From NCBI GenBank assembly GCA_964491395.1, contig CAZBGI010000001.1, forward strand, positions 62,001 through 126,000: a DNA stretch of 64,000 bases, in the 5' to 3' direction. A model generated the notes under the pieces. It worked only from the letters and a program-made list of their open reading frames with translations, searched no databases and was not told where the DNA came from. Shown one piece after another: positions 34,652-44,020 of this stretch. Position 1 is the stretch's first letter, and every line of letters begins with the position of its first letter. This stretch comes from SKVR01 sp964491395 (lineage in GTDB: Bacteria > Bacteroidota > Bacteroidia > Bacteroidales > UBA7960). Made by a program: the position numbers and the translations under genes.

Positions 34652-37221
34652 AAAATACTTATTTTTTGAACTTTTCGGGTACTCCCCGAATGTATTTTCA
34701 ACAGGTAAGTCCCTGATTCAAAACCCGAAACGTCAAGATTAAAGGTCTGAGCCGAAGGGGATTTCTGCAACAACATTCGCCCTTGTGCATCAAACAGGTA
34801 CAGATTATCAATCGGCACATCCATGCTTACCGTTAAGATATCGCTAACAGGATTGGGATACACCTTCACATTTTCATTCTTTAATAGTCCGGAAGGCGCT
34901 TTTGCAATATAGGTGCCATATTGCAATGATAGCTGCACCGTTGCGGGAGCCGAAAGACTATATCCATCAAAAACAGTATAGGTAAAACTGTCATTGAACT
35001 GAGTTGCATCATTTACTGCATAAGAAAAAGAACCATCGAGGTTAAGCTGAAGCGTTCCATACACCGGGGGATCCAGTACCAAGGCCTGCATTACGTTTCC
35101 ATCCAGGTCAAAGTCATTGCTCAATACTCCCTCAGCAGCATCTATCCGGGACGGATCGCTTTCTACAGACAACAAAAAGGAATCACATACGGCAATGGCC
35201 CTGTTGTTAAACTCATGTAAACGATCCTTCATTACGTAGTAGCTGCCTTTAATGTATTCTTCAGCCTCCAGGGCATGGTTCCAGTTTTCCCACAAAAACC
35301 TGTCCGATGGAGAGAATTCCTGATCTTCATAAAAGACTGAAAGTGCCACACCATCCGAAATGGTATCCTGCCAACCGGGAACATCCTGGTAATCATGGAA
35401 AACCACATATTCGCTGGGATCTACAAAATGCAACAAAGACCAGGGAATTCTGATGTGTAATTCATCGGAATAAATGGTGACAGCATCCTGGGAATTTTCC
35501 GGTAGAAAGCCATAGTTAACCTGCAAATTGCCAATGTATTGTATATCCTGTTCAAACTCATTGATCTTCCACCTGACAAGATTCCATGGGTCACCGTCGG
35601 TGGGAATGGAATGATACAACTGACCGGGTTCCGATACTTCATGGTAAATACCAAAAAGGTCGTAAGCCTCCGTAACGTACAATTTTGCAGAATGATTGGT
35701 TATGTGAAGAGCAAATTCGGCCCTGTTCTCAACCACATGCCCCGAAGGAAGAATAGATTCTCCCAGTGTTGCATCATACGTATCAAGCGCTATCCATATT
35801 TCTTCGAGGGGCCCAAGCATGTCTTTCAGGTGGAGGTGAATATGAAAAAAGTCAAAATCTGCTGCCGCTTCTATCTTTTCAATATAACACTCTTCACAAA
35901 ACTCCTCCAGAAGATTCAGGGCTAAAGGCCTCTGAAAGCCTATAAGCCCGTAATTCTGTTCTGCTGCGGTTACATTATGCCAAAGAATTCTCCTGTTCGG
36001 CATGTAATCAATATGATCGGTTACCCATGTCCTTTTGAACCATTCATCCATCCAGGAAAACTGCATCCCCCCCCCGCAAAGAGCAGATTCTATGGTTTTC
36101 AAAATTCGTATGTTGGTTTCTCCCTGCCCGTAATGGTCAAACCCTCCATGATGCATGCCACTGGTTGAAAAATGAGCCATTCCCCAGCTGGAAGGAACAC
36201 CATATTCTGCGATGATCAAAGGAAACTGATCATAGTGTTCTTTGAGAAAAGTCAGGTAACCCAGGTAGCTGTTGGGACCATAATCATCGGAAAAACCGAT
36301 ATAATCATCATCATAACTGATAAAATCAGGATAATAGGGATATGCGTGATAGCTGGCAAAATATCCTGCGGGAGCATCGAGCAGTTGCAGGTTTCGCAAA
36401 TCTACAGAGGTAGTATCTTCCCAGGGGTTCCATTCTTCGGGGTGTTCAAGCGGGTCAAGAGTAGGCCAGCTGCTGAAACTTACAGGTCGTTGGGTGGCGT
36501 AATTGATAAATTCAAAATTCACCAGGTAATTGAGCTGGGAAACAATCCATGTTTCGGTGGGAGAAGCATCCTCAATGGCAAAATGCTGCCCTGAAAAAGA
36601 ATTTTCACCGGCATGTTGCTGATTGGTATAGAGCACCTCTCCGGGATGCACTTCCCTTCCAATGATATAACCCATGTTCCATGGGGAAACATCTGTATTG
36701 TATTGGCCCCAGGCCTTCCCCTGCCGTGGCTCAATAATCCGGTTGCCATGCACACAATCAACATTTTCCTCTATCTCCTGCTGAAAAGGACCGGTGAGAA
36801 AATATAAATCTCCTTCATAGCCTTCCAACTCTTCCTCCAGCCATACTCCCTGAAAAAAGAATAAAGGATTGTGTTTATTGGCAAGATTGAATGAATCCAA
36901 TACCTCGTAAAAATCGGGGAAATGCAATGTATAAAGCCTCACAGAATTAAATCCGGCATCTTTAATCAACTGAAACCATCGGCCATATTGTTCACGGCTT
37001 ACTTCCAACTGCCCCGGAAATTTTCCAGGCAAGGAGACACCTAGATTCATCCCTTTTAAAAACAGGGGTTCGTATTCCTGTCCATTCCACAGTGTAAGGT
37101 GAGTAGAATTGGTACTAAACGGAACGGAATCTTCAGGAGTGCAATTTGCCTGTACAAAAATGAACGACAAAACAAAAGACAGGGACAGAAATATTCTGGG
37201 ATTATTGGGGATAAAAGGCAT
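34648..37221 (-). CDS. Secreted glycoside hydrolase (TIM-barrel) with T9SS sorting domain
   Basis: From the ATG at 37221 (MPFIPNNPRIFLSLSFVLSF, signal peptide) the protein has 857 residues. The N-terminal half looks like a clan-A TIM barrel: FLKGMNLGVSLPG, NSVRLYTLHFPDFYE, a likely acid/base E190 in YIIGREV and a likely nucleophile E339 in IIAEYGVPSSWG. A beta-rich middle domain follows, then a cadherin/Ig-like repeat (AEGVLSNDFDLDGNV ... SFTYTVFDGYS, about 700-770), and a type IX secretion C-terminal domain (VKVYPNPVSDILTV, then GTYLLKIHSGS). It is thus exported through the outer membrane and probably anchored at the surface. The exact GH family and substrate are not clear. The stop overlaps that of the neighbouring kinase by 4 bases. 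Confidence 0.82.
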   Translation of the reverse strand: MPFIPNNPRIFLSLSFVLSFIFVQANCTPEDSVPFSTNSTHLTLWNGQEYEPLFLKGMNLGVSLPGKFPGQLEVSREQYGRWFQLIKDAGFNSVRLYTLHFPDFYEVLDSFNLANKHNPLFFFQGVWLEEELEGYEGDLYFLTGPFQQEIEENVDCVHGNRIIEPRQGKAWGQYNTDVSPWNMGYIIGREVHPGEVLYTNQQHAGENSFSGQHFAIEDASPTETWIVSQLNYLVNFEFINYATQRPVSFSSWPTLDPLEHPEEWNPWEDTTSVDLRNLQLLDAPAGYFASYHAYPYYPDFISYDDDYIGFSDDYGPNSYLGYLTFLKEHYDQFPLIIAEYGVPSSWGMAHFSTSGMHHGGFDHYGQGETNIRILKTIESALCGGGMQFSWMDEWFKRTWVTDHIDYMPNRRILWHNVTAAEQNYGLIGFQRPLALNLLEEFCEECYIEKIEAAADFDFFHIHLHLKDMLGPLEEIWIALDTYDATLGESILPSGHVVENRAEFALHITNHSAKLYVTEAYDLFGIYHEVSEPGQLYHSIPTDGDPWNLVRWKINEFEQDIQYIGNLQVNYGFLPENSQDAVTIYSDELHIRIPWSLLHFVDPSEYVVFHDYQDVPGWQDTISDGVALSVFYEDQEFSPSDRFLWENWNHALEAEEYIKGSYYVMKDRLHEFNNRAIAVCDSFLLSVESDPSRIDAAEGVLSNDFDLDGNVMQALVLDPPVYGTLQLNLDGSFSYAVNDATQFNDSFTYTVFDGYSLSAPATVQLSLQYGTYIAKAPSGLLKNENVKVYPNPVSDILTVSMDVPIDNLYLFDAQGRMLLQKSPSAQTFNLDVSGFESGTYLLKIHSGSTRKVQKISIF

Positions 37222-37504
37222 ATTCGTTGGTTTTAAATTCTTAAAGTTGAGCAAAATTGATTTTTCTTTTTCCGGTTTATAAAGATAACGTAAAGGAGTT
37301 TAACAAATCTAATCATTTGGAAAATTATGGGATTTGAAAAACAGAAGGTTGTCCTTCTTCCTGATAATTTCCTTCTCATAAAACTTTGTGAAATTTCTCC
37401 TTGTTGCTATTTAACAAAACAATCCACGAATGGACAAAAAATTACAAAAATGTCGATGTTCTTTTTAAAAAAACCATTAATATTGCAGGTTCAGGCATAA
37501 TTGC

Positions 37505-39661
37505 ATGCCATCAGAAAAGAAAAGTGCACTGATACGGACTTATTTGCAAACTATCTCAACCCAAAATACCATGCAGGATTCATATAGTATGACGAATACT
37601 CAACAGGAGATCATTGATTCGTATCATACTTTTCTTGAAAAATACACCCAAAAACGAGATATCGACTCCGTAATACAGTTTTTTTCTCCTGATATTACCA
37701 ATATTGGCTCTGGTGAAGATGAATTAACACTGGATTATAACGAGGTTGTAGAGATTTTTAAAAGGGACATCCGGCAATGTCCATGCCCCCTCTCCTACTC
37801 AGAAAAACAACTCAGCGTAAACGTCCTCTCTCCCATCCATGGTTTACTAATATCCAGTTTCGACTCCAGCACCATCATTAACAATATGCCTTATGAATTA
37901 AAAGGTTACAGATTTTCGATGTTGTGGACGAAAACCCAGGAAAGGTGGTTAATTTCTCATATCCATCTCTCCCGGGGTGAAACTTCCTTGAAACCCGGAG
38001 AATCTTTCCCCCTGACTGAGATAGAAGAAAAGAATGCAGACCTGGAAAAGCTGGTCAGAAAGAGAACCCGGGAACTCTGTCAGCTGAATATAGAAATCTC
38101 TGAAGCCAACAAAGAAATCAATGAAATAAAACAACGTTTTGAAACCATATTTGAAAAAGCCAGCGATGGCATTATGGTGGGAGATTGGGTTGAAAATGAA
38201 ATTTTCATGATCAACCAGCGAATGTGTGACATGCTGGGTTACCCCCGGGAAGAAGCCGAAAAGCTCTGGATAACAAACCTGCTTCCCGCCGAAGACCGCG
38301 ATGGTTGCTTGCAACGCATGGAAGAGGAGGCATCGGGAAGACGGACCATTGCGGATGATATTCCCTTGATTTGCAAAAACAAGGAGTTAAAGTACTTTGA
38401 CATAACCTCGCAAAGCATTAAAATCAAGAAAAAAAACTACCGGGTAAGCCTTTATCGCGACATCACAGAACATAAAAAAACGATTTTACTCAGACAACAG
38501 GCGGAAATAGCCCGCAAAGCATCAGAATCCAAAAATCTCTTTCTGGCCAATATGAGTCATGAAATCAGAACTCCGGTAACAGGCATCATGGGAATGACTG
38601 AAATACTGTCCAAAACCCAATTAGACACGCAACAATCTGAATACCTGCGAATCATAAAGGATTCATCCAGAATTCTTCTTACGTTAATCAATGACATCCT
38701 CGATATTTCAAAAATTGAAGCAGGCAAGCTTGTATTGAAACAACAGCCTTTCAGAATTGATGAGCTCATCAACAAAATAAAAACCCTGACACATCCGGGA
38801 TTGCTCAACAACAACAATACTGTTGAAGTGAATGTCGATCCAGGTCTGCCCCAATGGATATCCACAGATCAGATCCGTCTTGAGCAGGTTTTAATGAATC
38901 TGCTCAACAACGCCATCAAGTTTACCCAAAACGGTTCTATTGGTATCAAAGCAGAAAAAATAAAGGGAGAAAACAACAACAGTCTTTTGAAAGTCTCCGT
39001 TTCTGACACGGGCATAGGAATTTCGGCTTCCGACCAGGAAAAACTATTTCAAAAATACCAGCAGATTGACACTTCCCTGTCCCGGCCTGCAGATGGTTCA
39101 GGGCTGGGGCTCTACATTTGCAGGCAACTTGTTTCGCTTATGGGAGGTACCATCGGAGTACAAAGCAGGCCCGGCCAGGGAAGCCTTTTCTGGTTTCAAA
39201 TACCTTACATGGAGGTGCAGCAGGTAACAGAACCCATGCCCGAAATCAATGGCATTGACGACACCGATGTAAAATTGGGATTAAATGTATTGTTGGTAGA
39301 TGACAAAAGAGTTAACCTCCAGGTTATTTCGCTGATGCTTCAAACGGCTCAATGCAAAATAGATACTGCATTTAACGGTATTGAAGCCCTGGAAAGGTTC
39401 AATCCCGAAAAGCATGAGGTTGTCTTAATGGACATCATGATGCCCCAGATGGATGGCATAACAGCCATGAAGGAACTCAGAAAAAAACACCACCATGTGC
39501 CCCCCATCATTGCCATTACAGCCAATGCCATGGCGGGAGATAAGGAGAAATACATTAAAGAAGGTTTTGATGCATATATTACCAAACCCCTGACCCTGGA
39601 AAAACTCACCGAAGAGTTGCTCGACCTGGGATTAATGGAAAGAAGGAACAACGACAACTAA
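37505..39661 (+). CDS. Hybrid histidine kinase with NTF2-like (SnoaL) sensor: NTF2-PAS-HisKA-HATPase-REC
   Basis: The 718-residue protein has no membrane segment. Residues about 30-155 form an NTF2/SnoaL-like alpha-beta cone (QQEIIDSYHTFLEKYTQKRD ... ISHIHLS), then a short coiled coil, a PAS domain (about 212-325), HisKA with H352 (NMSHEIRTPVTG), HATPase (NLLNNAIKF, SDTGIGI, GSGLGLYI) and a receiver with D643 (VVLMDIMMPQMDG). There is no HPt. The sensor is thus cytosolic and would bind a small molecule in the cone pocket (inference). ATGs at 37571 and 37589 are alternative starts. The stop overlaps the convergent parA stop. A weak TAATATTG box lies about 25 bases upstream. Confidence 0.92.
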   Translation: MPSEKKSALIRTYLQTISTQNTMQDSYSMTNTQQEIIDSYHTFLEKYTQKRDIDSVIQFFSPDITNIGSGEDELTLDYNEVVEIFKRDIRQCPCPLSYSEKQLSVNVLSPIHGLLISSFDSSTIINNMPYELKGYRFSMLWTKTQERWLISHIHLSRGETSLKPGESFPLTEIEEKNADLEKLVRKRTRELCQLNIEISEANKEINEIKQRFETIFEKASDGIMVGDWVENEIFMINQRMCDMLGYPREEAEKLWITNLLPAEDRDGCLQRMEEEASGRRTIADDIPLICKNKELKYFDITSQSIKIKKKNYRVSLYRDITEHKKTILLRQQAEIARKASESKNLFLANMSHEIRTPVTGIMGMTEILSKTQLDTQQSEYLRIIKDSSRILLTLINDILDISKIEAGKLVLKQQPFRIDELINKIKTLTHPGLLNNNNTVEVNVDPGLPQWISTDQIRLEQVLMNLLNNAIKFTQNGSIGIKAEKIKGENNNSLLKVSVSDTGIGISASDQEKLFQKYQQIDTSLSRPADGSGLGLYICRQLVSLMGGTIGVQSRPGQGSLFWFQIPYMEVQQVTEPMPEINGIDDTDVKLGLNVLLVDDKRVNLQVISLMLQTAQCKIDTAFNGIEALERFNPEKHEVVLMDIMMPQMDGITAMKELRKKHHHVPPIIAITANAMAGDKEKYIKEGFDAYITKPLTLEKLTEELLDLGLMERRNNDN

Positions 39662-40416
39662 TTTTTTCCATTGTCTCTTTTCAGCACTTCCTTAACCAGT
39701 TGCTGATAGTCAAAAGCCCCGTTGCTGGAGGGTTGATAACTGAAAATATCACATCCGTCATTAGGTGCTTCCGCAAGTGCAACATTGTTTCGTATCCTGG
39801 TTTTGAACACCTTCTCTCCAAAATGCGACACAAGGGTTTCCATAACATAACGATTAAGAACTTTTCGCCTGTCGAACTGGGTGATAAAAATACCGGTTAT
39901 TTCCAGGGCTGCATTCAGACGACTTTTAATTTTGTCAACCAACCCCAGCAACTTCCCGATTCCCTGGAGGGCGAGAAATTGCGCCTGCATGGGAATGTAC
40001 ACTTCATGAGCAGCAGTGAAAGCATTGATGGTCAGTAAACCCAGAGATGGAGGACAGTCGATAAGGATATAGTCATATTGCTCTCTTACAGGTTCCAGAA
40101 GTTCTTTTAAAATAAACTCCCTGCCTGCTTCAGAAGCCAGTTCAAGTTCAGCACCACCCAAACTTCCTGAGGCCGGCACAAGAAACAAATTCTTCCTGAC
40201 TTTTAATGGCTGCAGGGCAGAAGCACCTTTCATGGCTTCATAAATTCCTGTTGGAGGTTCATGAACTCCCAGACTCTGACTCATATTGGCCTGCGGATCC
40301 ATATCAATCAACATCACCTTTTTCCCCTTCAGGGCCAGGCCTGCACCAATATTGATGGCCGAGGTGGTTTTGCCTACACCTCCTTTATGATTGCTGATGG
40401 CAATAATTTTTCCCAT
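39658..40416 (-). CDS. ParA-family ATPase (orphan)
   Basis: The 252-residue protein from MGKIIAISNHKGGVGKTTSA has the deviant Walker A KGGVGKTT at 11-18 with the signature first Lys, switch I with LIDMDPQANMSQSLG, and Walker B-like YILIDCPPSLG. It belongs to the Soj/ParA group that forms ATP-dependent dimers on DNA and positions chromosomes or cargo. No ParB gene follows; the neighbours are a kinase (convergent, overlapping stops) and a flavin-binding protein. A TTG two codons upstream could also start it. Confidence 0.9.
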   Translation of the reverse strand: MGKIIAISNHKGGVGKTTSAINIGAGLALKGKKVMLIDMDPQANMSQSLGVHEPPTGIYEAMKGASALQPLKVRKNLFLVPASGSLGGAELELASEAGREFILKELLEPVREQYDYILIDCPPSLGLLTINAFTAAHEVYIPMQAQFLALQGIGKLLGLVDKIKSRLNAALEITGIFITQFDRRKVLNRYVMETLVSHFGEKVFKTRIRNNVALAEAPNDGCDIFSYQPSSNGAFDYQQLVKEVLKRDNGKN

Positions 40417-40558
40417 ATACAATTATTTATCCTTTGGTTCTGATTTACAGACTGCAATAATAGCAGTTTTTTACATCAGACCAAAGATTTTTTTGTATTA
40501 TCCCTTTTTCGATCCTGAGACTTCGCAATCCCACCCTCTGTGCAATCCAAAAAATCCT

Positions 40559-40566
40559 TAGATTTG
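40559..40566 (+). promoter_or_regulatory. Bacteroidota-type promoter (TAGATTTG)
   Basis: TAGATTTG is an exact TAnnTTTG match with TCTG (one mismatch from TTTG) 18 bases upstream at 40537. It lies 29 bases before the flavoprotein ATG. Confidence 0.45.
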
Positions 40567-40594
40567 TCAAAGTATAAACCCAAAATTCAAAACA

Positions 40595-41056
40595 ATGGCC
40601 AACACTCTCTATACCGACCACAAAAATGCAAAGCAGGTAATTGACAAATGTGACGCGTGTTATATAGGCATGGTAGATCAAAATAACATGCCCTATGTTC
40701 TTCCTTTTAATTTTGGCTACGAAAATGACACCATCTATCTGCATTCTGCACCATCAGGAAAAAAAATAGACATTTTAAAAAATAACCCCAATGTATGTGT
40801 CACGTTCAGCACTGACCACCAATTATTTCACAGGCACGAGCAGGTAGCCTGCAGCTACGGAATGCGCTACAAGAGCGTGCTGGCCTTTGGAAAGATTGAA
40901 TTTACAGAAGACTATGAAGAGAAAGTTGAGATTATGAACATCATCATGCGCAAATATACAGGCAAAGATTTTCCGTACAATGCTCCGGCTATCAACAATG
41001 TAGCTATTTACAAAGTGATGGTGGAAAAAATTGAAACCAAAATATCGAATTATTAG
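40595..41056 (+). CDS. Pyridoxamine 5'-phosphate oxidase-like flavin-binding protein
   Basis: A 153-residue split-barrel protein. CDACYIGMVDQNNMPYVLP, FNFGYENDTIYLHSAPSGKK and NPNVCVTFSTD are the strands and phosphate-loop of the NimA-like pyridoxamine-oxidase group (Pyridox_ox_2), which binds FMN or a haem/F420-like cofactor. The HRHEQVACSYGMRYKSVL segment, with its GK(I)EF strand, is typical. Family members include nitroimidazole reductases, but substrate cannot be read from sequence. It stands alone with a likely promoter of its own. Confidence 0.87.
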   Translation: MANTLYTDHKNAKQVIDKCDACYIGMVDQNNMPYVLPFNFGYENDTIYLHSAPSGKKIDILKNNPNVCVTFSTDHQLFHRHEQVACSYGMRYKSVLAFGKIEFTEDYEEKVEIMNIIMRKYTGKDFPYNAPAINNVAIYKVMVEKIETKISNY

Positions 41057-41076
41057 AAACCGGATGAACAGTCACA

Positions 41077-41676
41077 TTACCTCTTGTTCGGTTCAAATTT
41101 ATCCAGGGGGGGTGGATAAATCTTTTTGCTGGCCACTTTCCAGAGTTCAATAAATACAAGTGCGATAAGAGTGCCGACTATAGCGCCCCCAATGATATCG
41201 CCGGGATAATGAACACCCAGATAAATCCGGCTGTAAGCCTTTAAAGATGCCCAGACCAGCATTACCGGGGCAATGTACTTCAGTTTGCTTTTCAACAAGT
41301 AAATAATAAAAACGGCCAAAGCAAAAGAGTTGGAGGCATGCCCGGATACAAAACCGTATTTCCCCCCTTTTTTGCCGTACACTAGGTGAACCAATCCCTC
41401 CAGGCTTCCATCCCTTGAAGGTCGTAAACGTTCGAATGAGTCCTTCATCAGGTTGGTAAACTGATCTGTCACCGTAATCAGAAGTGCAATAAATATTACA
41501 ATCATAAGGGTTCTCCATCCATAATATTTAATGCATAAGCCCAACAAAATCATGTAAAAAGGAATCCAGAAAAACTTGTTACTAATATAATACATTACCG
41601 GATCAAGCCACGAGGTATGTAAGCCATTTAAAAACAAAAACAAATCGCGATCTAGTTGCATTAAGAAATCAAGCAT
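41077..41676 (-). CDS. PAP2-family membrane phosphatase
   Basis: The 199-residue inner-membrane protein has about six helices and the three phosphatase motifs of the PAP2/UppP-like superfamily: KDSFERLRPSRD, VSGHASNSFALAVF (catalytic His in SGH) and SRIYLGVHYPGDIIGG (SR...H...D). Active sites face the periplasm. Substrates in this family are undecaprenyl pyrophosphate, lipid A phosphates or phosphatidic acid; which one applies is unknown. It is the last gene of the hpt-adk-obg strand run, 86 bases after obg. Confidence 0.9.
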   Translation of the reverse strand: MLDFLMQLDRDLFLFLNGLHTSWLDPVMYYISNKFFWIPFYMILLGLCIKYYGWRTLMIVIFIALLITVTDQFTNLMKDSFERLRPSRDGSLEGLVHLVYGKKGGKYGFVSGHASNSFALAVFIIYLLKSKLKYIAPVMLVWASLKAYSRIYLGVHYPGDIIGGAIVGTLIALVFIELWKVASKKIYPPPLDKFEPNKR

Positions 41677-41762
41677 ATTTCACTATATTATTTAGGTTCG
41701 TATTTTTACAAAAAAAACATACCTGGTAACCACCGGGAAAGAGAGGCAGAACAAGTGAAACA

Positions 41763-42761
41763 TCAGGCCCCGGGTTTCTTATTGAGGGTTTTCCAGAGCA
41801 AATCTTTCAATTCCTTGATTCCTTGTTGGGTATGTGATGATATCATGACATAAGGCAAATCAGGAAGTTCTTCTTTCAATTCATTCATCATTTGTTCGTC
41901 GGCCATATCGCATTTGGTAACGGCCAGAACTTTTTCCTTATCCAGCAATTCAGGGTTGTACATTTTCAGTTCATTGAGCAGCACTTCATATTCTTTTTTC
42001 ACATCATCGCTGTCAATGGGTATCATGAATAAAAGCACAGAATTTCTTTCAATATGGCGCAAAAACCGATGTCCTAAACCCCGTCCTTCATGGGCTCCTT
42101 CAATAATACCCGGTATATCAGCCATTACAAAAGATTGCTGATCATAATAGGGCACCATACCCAGGTTGGGCACCAGTGTGGTAAACGGATAATCTGCTAT
42201 TTCGGGTTTGGCTGCTGAAACCACCGAAAGCAAGGTGGATTTACCGGCATTGGGAAATCCTACCAGCCCCACATCGGCAAGGATTTTCAGTTCCATGATA
42301 ACACTCATTTCCTTTTCCGGCTCACCGGGTTGAGCATAGCGTGGAGTCTGATTGGTAGCGGATTTGAAATGGATATTTCCCAAACCACCCCTTCCTCCTT
42401 CCAGCAGGACGATTTCCTGGTTGTGTTCTGTAATCTCGGCTACAACCTCTCCTGTATCAGCATTTCGTGCCAAAGTTCCCAAAGGCACTTCAATCACCGC
42501 ATCTTCGCCCTGAGCCCCGGTCTTACCCTGCCCCTTGCCGCCCGTTCCCGATTCGGCAATGACATGGCGGGTATACCTCAGGTGCAGCAAAGTCCACAAA
42601 TGACTGTTGCCCCGCAAGATGACATGTCCGCCACGTCCTCCATCTCCCCCATCAGGTCCACCCTTGGGAACATATTTGGCACGTAAAAAATGCATGGAAC
42701 CTGCACCGCCCTTTCCGGAACGACAATAGATCTTTATATAGTCAACAAAATTTGAAGCCAA
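41763..42761 (-). CDS. obgE: Obg/CgtA GTPase
   Basis: At 332 residues it has the glycine-rich Obg fold (about 1-158, with the GGDGGRGG cluster) and the G domain with G1 GFPNAGKST, switch II DIPGIIEGAHEGRGLGHRFL and G4 TKCD. The C-terminal OCT domain of some Obg proteins is missing, as is common. It binds the 50S subunit, acts in ribosome assembly and the stringent response. The start is a TTG at 42761; the conserved opening MASNFVDYIKIYCRSGKGG requires it. It lies 24 bases after adk. Confidence 0.95.
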   Translation of the reverse strand: MASNFVDYIKIYCRSGKGGAGSMHFLRAKYVPKGGPDGGDGGRGGHVILRGNSHLWTLLHLRYTRHVIAESGTGGKGQGKTGAQGEDAVIEVPLGTLARNADTGEVVAEITEHNQEIVLLEGGRGGLGNIHFKSATNQTPRYAQPGEPEKEMSVIMELKILADVGLVGFPNAGKSTLLSVVSAAKPEIADYPFTTLVPNLGMVPYYDQQSFVMADIPGIIEGAHEGRGLGHRFLRHIERNSVLLFMIPIDSDDVKKEYEVLLNELKMYNPELLDKEKVLAVTKCDMADEQMMNELKEELPDLPYVMISSHTQQGIKELKDLLWKTLNKKPGA

Positions 42762-42785
42762 TTTTTGGTGGTTTTGAGTGATTTA

Positions 42786-43388
42786 CTAAGCTACTAATGT
42801 TATGATTTCCTGCTCCTTGCGAAAATGGTCTATGACCTTGGCAATCCTGTCGGCAACGGTTTTTACCGGAGCCATACCACTGATGCACGAAAGCTTTCCT
42901 TGTTTCTTATAATAGTCCTTCAAGGGATGGGTTTGCATTTCATACACTTTCATACGCCTCAGGATTACCTCCTCATTATCGTCTAATCGGCCTGAGTCCT
43001 CGGCTCTACCCAACATACGACTGATGAGTTCCTTTTCATCAACCATCATAAAGAAAACAATACTCAATGGGATATTCTTTTTGTTCATAAACTTATCAAG
43101 CATTTCGGCCTGATATACTGTACGCGGAAAACCATCGAAAACAATCCCTTCGGTATTGCGGTATTGCAGGGCTGATTGATAAACTTTTTTTAATGCCAGG
43201 TTATCGGGCACCAACGCCCCTTTGAGCATATAGCTGGCAAATTGATAGCCCAATTTTGTTCCTTTCCGGACTTCGTTGCGAAAAAGCTCACCTGAAGACA
43301 AATGCACAAGATTATACCGGCAGGCAACCCGCAAAGATTGCGTGCCCTTGCCACTGCCCGGAGGCCCAAAAAGTACCAGGTTGAGCAT
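42786..43388 (-). CDS. adk: Adenylate kinase
   Basis: A 200-residue short-LID adenylate kinase. The P-loop is GPPGSGKGT at 8-16, followed by HLSSGELFR, the AMP-binding DGFPRT and LGRAEDSGRLDDNEE in the LID region. It interconverts ATP, AMP and ADP in the cytosol. The LID is short (no Zn-binding Cys set), as in Bacteroidota. Order hpt-adk-obg is conserved in the phylum, which supports the call. The gap to hpt is 42 bases and contains a hairpin. Confidence 0.95.
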   Translation of the reverse strand: MLNLVLFGPPGSGKGTQSLRVACRYNLVHLSSGELFRNEVRKGTKLGYQFASYMLKGALVPDNLALKKVYQSALQYRNTEGIVFDGFPRTVYQAEMLDKFMNKKNIPLSIVFFMMVDEKELISRMLGRAEDSGRLDDNEEVILRRMKVYEMQTHPLKDYYKKQGKLSCISGMAPVKTVADRIAKVIDHFRKEQEIITLVA

Positions 43389-43413
43389 AGGAACTATTAT
43401 TAAATCTATAACA

Positions 43414-43439
43414 ACAAAAGAGGAGCTTTTTTACTCCTC
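43414..43439 (-). terminator. Weak hairpin between hpt and adk
   Basis: On the minus strand GAGGAG, an 8-base loop, CTCCTC and TTTTG follow directly at and after the hpt stop. The stem is only 6 bp, so it may be a weak terminator or attenuator within the operon. Confidence 0.35.
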
Positions 43440-43988
43440 GATTTTGTAAATATCGGCAAGGTTGCGACCTAACCCGTCATAATCCAGTCCGTATCCCACA
43501 ATAAAATTTCCGGGTATTTCAATCCCGATATAATCAGGTTGAATATCTGTTCGCAGTGCCTCCGGCTTAAACAGCAAAGAAGCCACTTTCAGATGACGAG
43601 GTTTGTATTGCGTAAGATCATCCAGCAAATGTTTTACCGTAATGCCACTATCAATGATATCTTCCAGTATCACTACACTTCTTCCCTCAATATCTTCACT
43701 AAGCCCAATAAGAGTTTTTACCTCTTCAGTTGTCTGGGTTCCTTTATAAGAAGTCAAGCGGATAAAACTGATCTCACAAAGTCCTTTATACACTTTCATC
43801 AAATCAGCAGAAAAAATAAATGAACCATTGAGAACACACAAAAACAGGGGTGTTTCATCAGCAAAATCATTATAAATATCTTCTGCAATATTCCTAACGG
43901 CTTTAAGAATATTATCAATATCTATATACTTGACAAAATACTTGTCATGAACTTTAATCCTGTGGGGTGTTTGTGTCTGATAGGACAT
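43431..43988 (-). CDS. hpt: Hypoxanthine phosphoribosyltransferase
   Basis: The 185-residue cytosolic enzyme has the PRPP-binding loop VVILEDIIDSGITVKHLL, the FLCVLNGSFIFSADL segment and DYIGIEIPGNFIVGYGLDYDG, which matches the hpt/gpt-type family. It salvages hypoxanthine and guanine to IMP and GMP with PRPP. It heads the hpt-adk-obg run; a TAATTTTG box lies about 33 bases upstream. Confidence 0.95.
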   Translation of the reverse strand: MSYQTQTPHRIKVHDKYFVKYIDIDNILKAVRNIAEDIYNDFADETPLFLCVLNGSFIFSADLMKVYKGLCEISFIRLTSYKGTQTTEEVKTLIGLSEDIEGRSVVILEDIIDSGITVKHLLDDLTQYKPRHLKVASLLFKPEALRTDIQPDYIGIEIPGNFIVGYGLDYDGLGRNLADIYKIEE

Positions 43989-44020
43989 TTTATATTGTTT
44001 TTTTTCAAACTACTAAAGTA

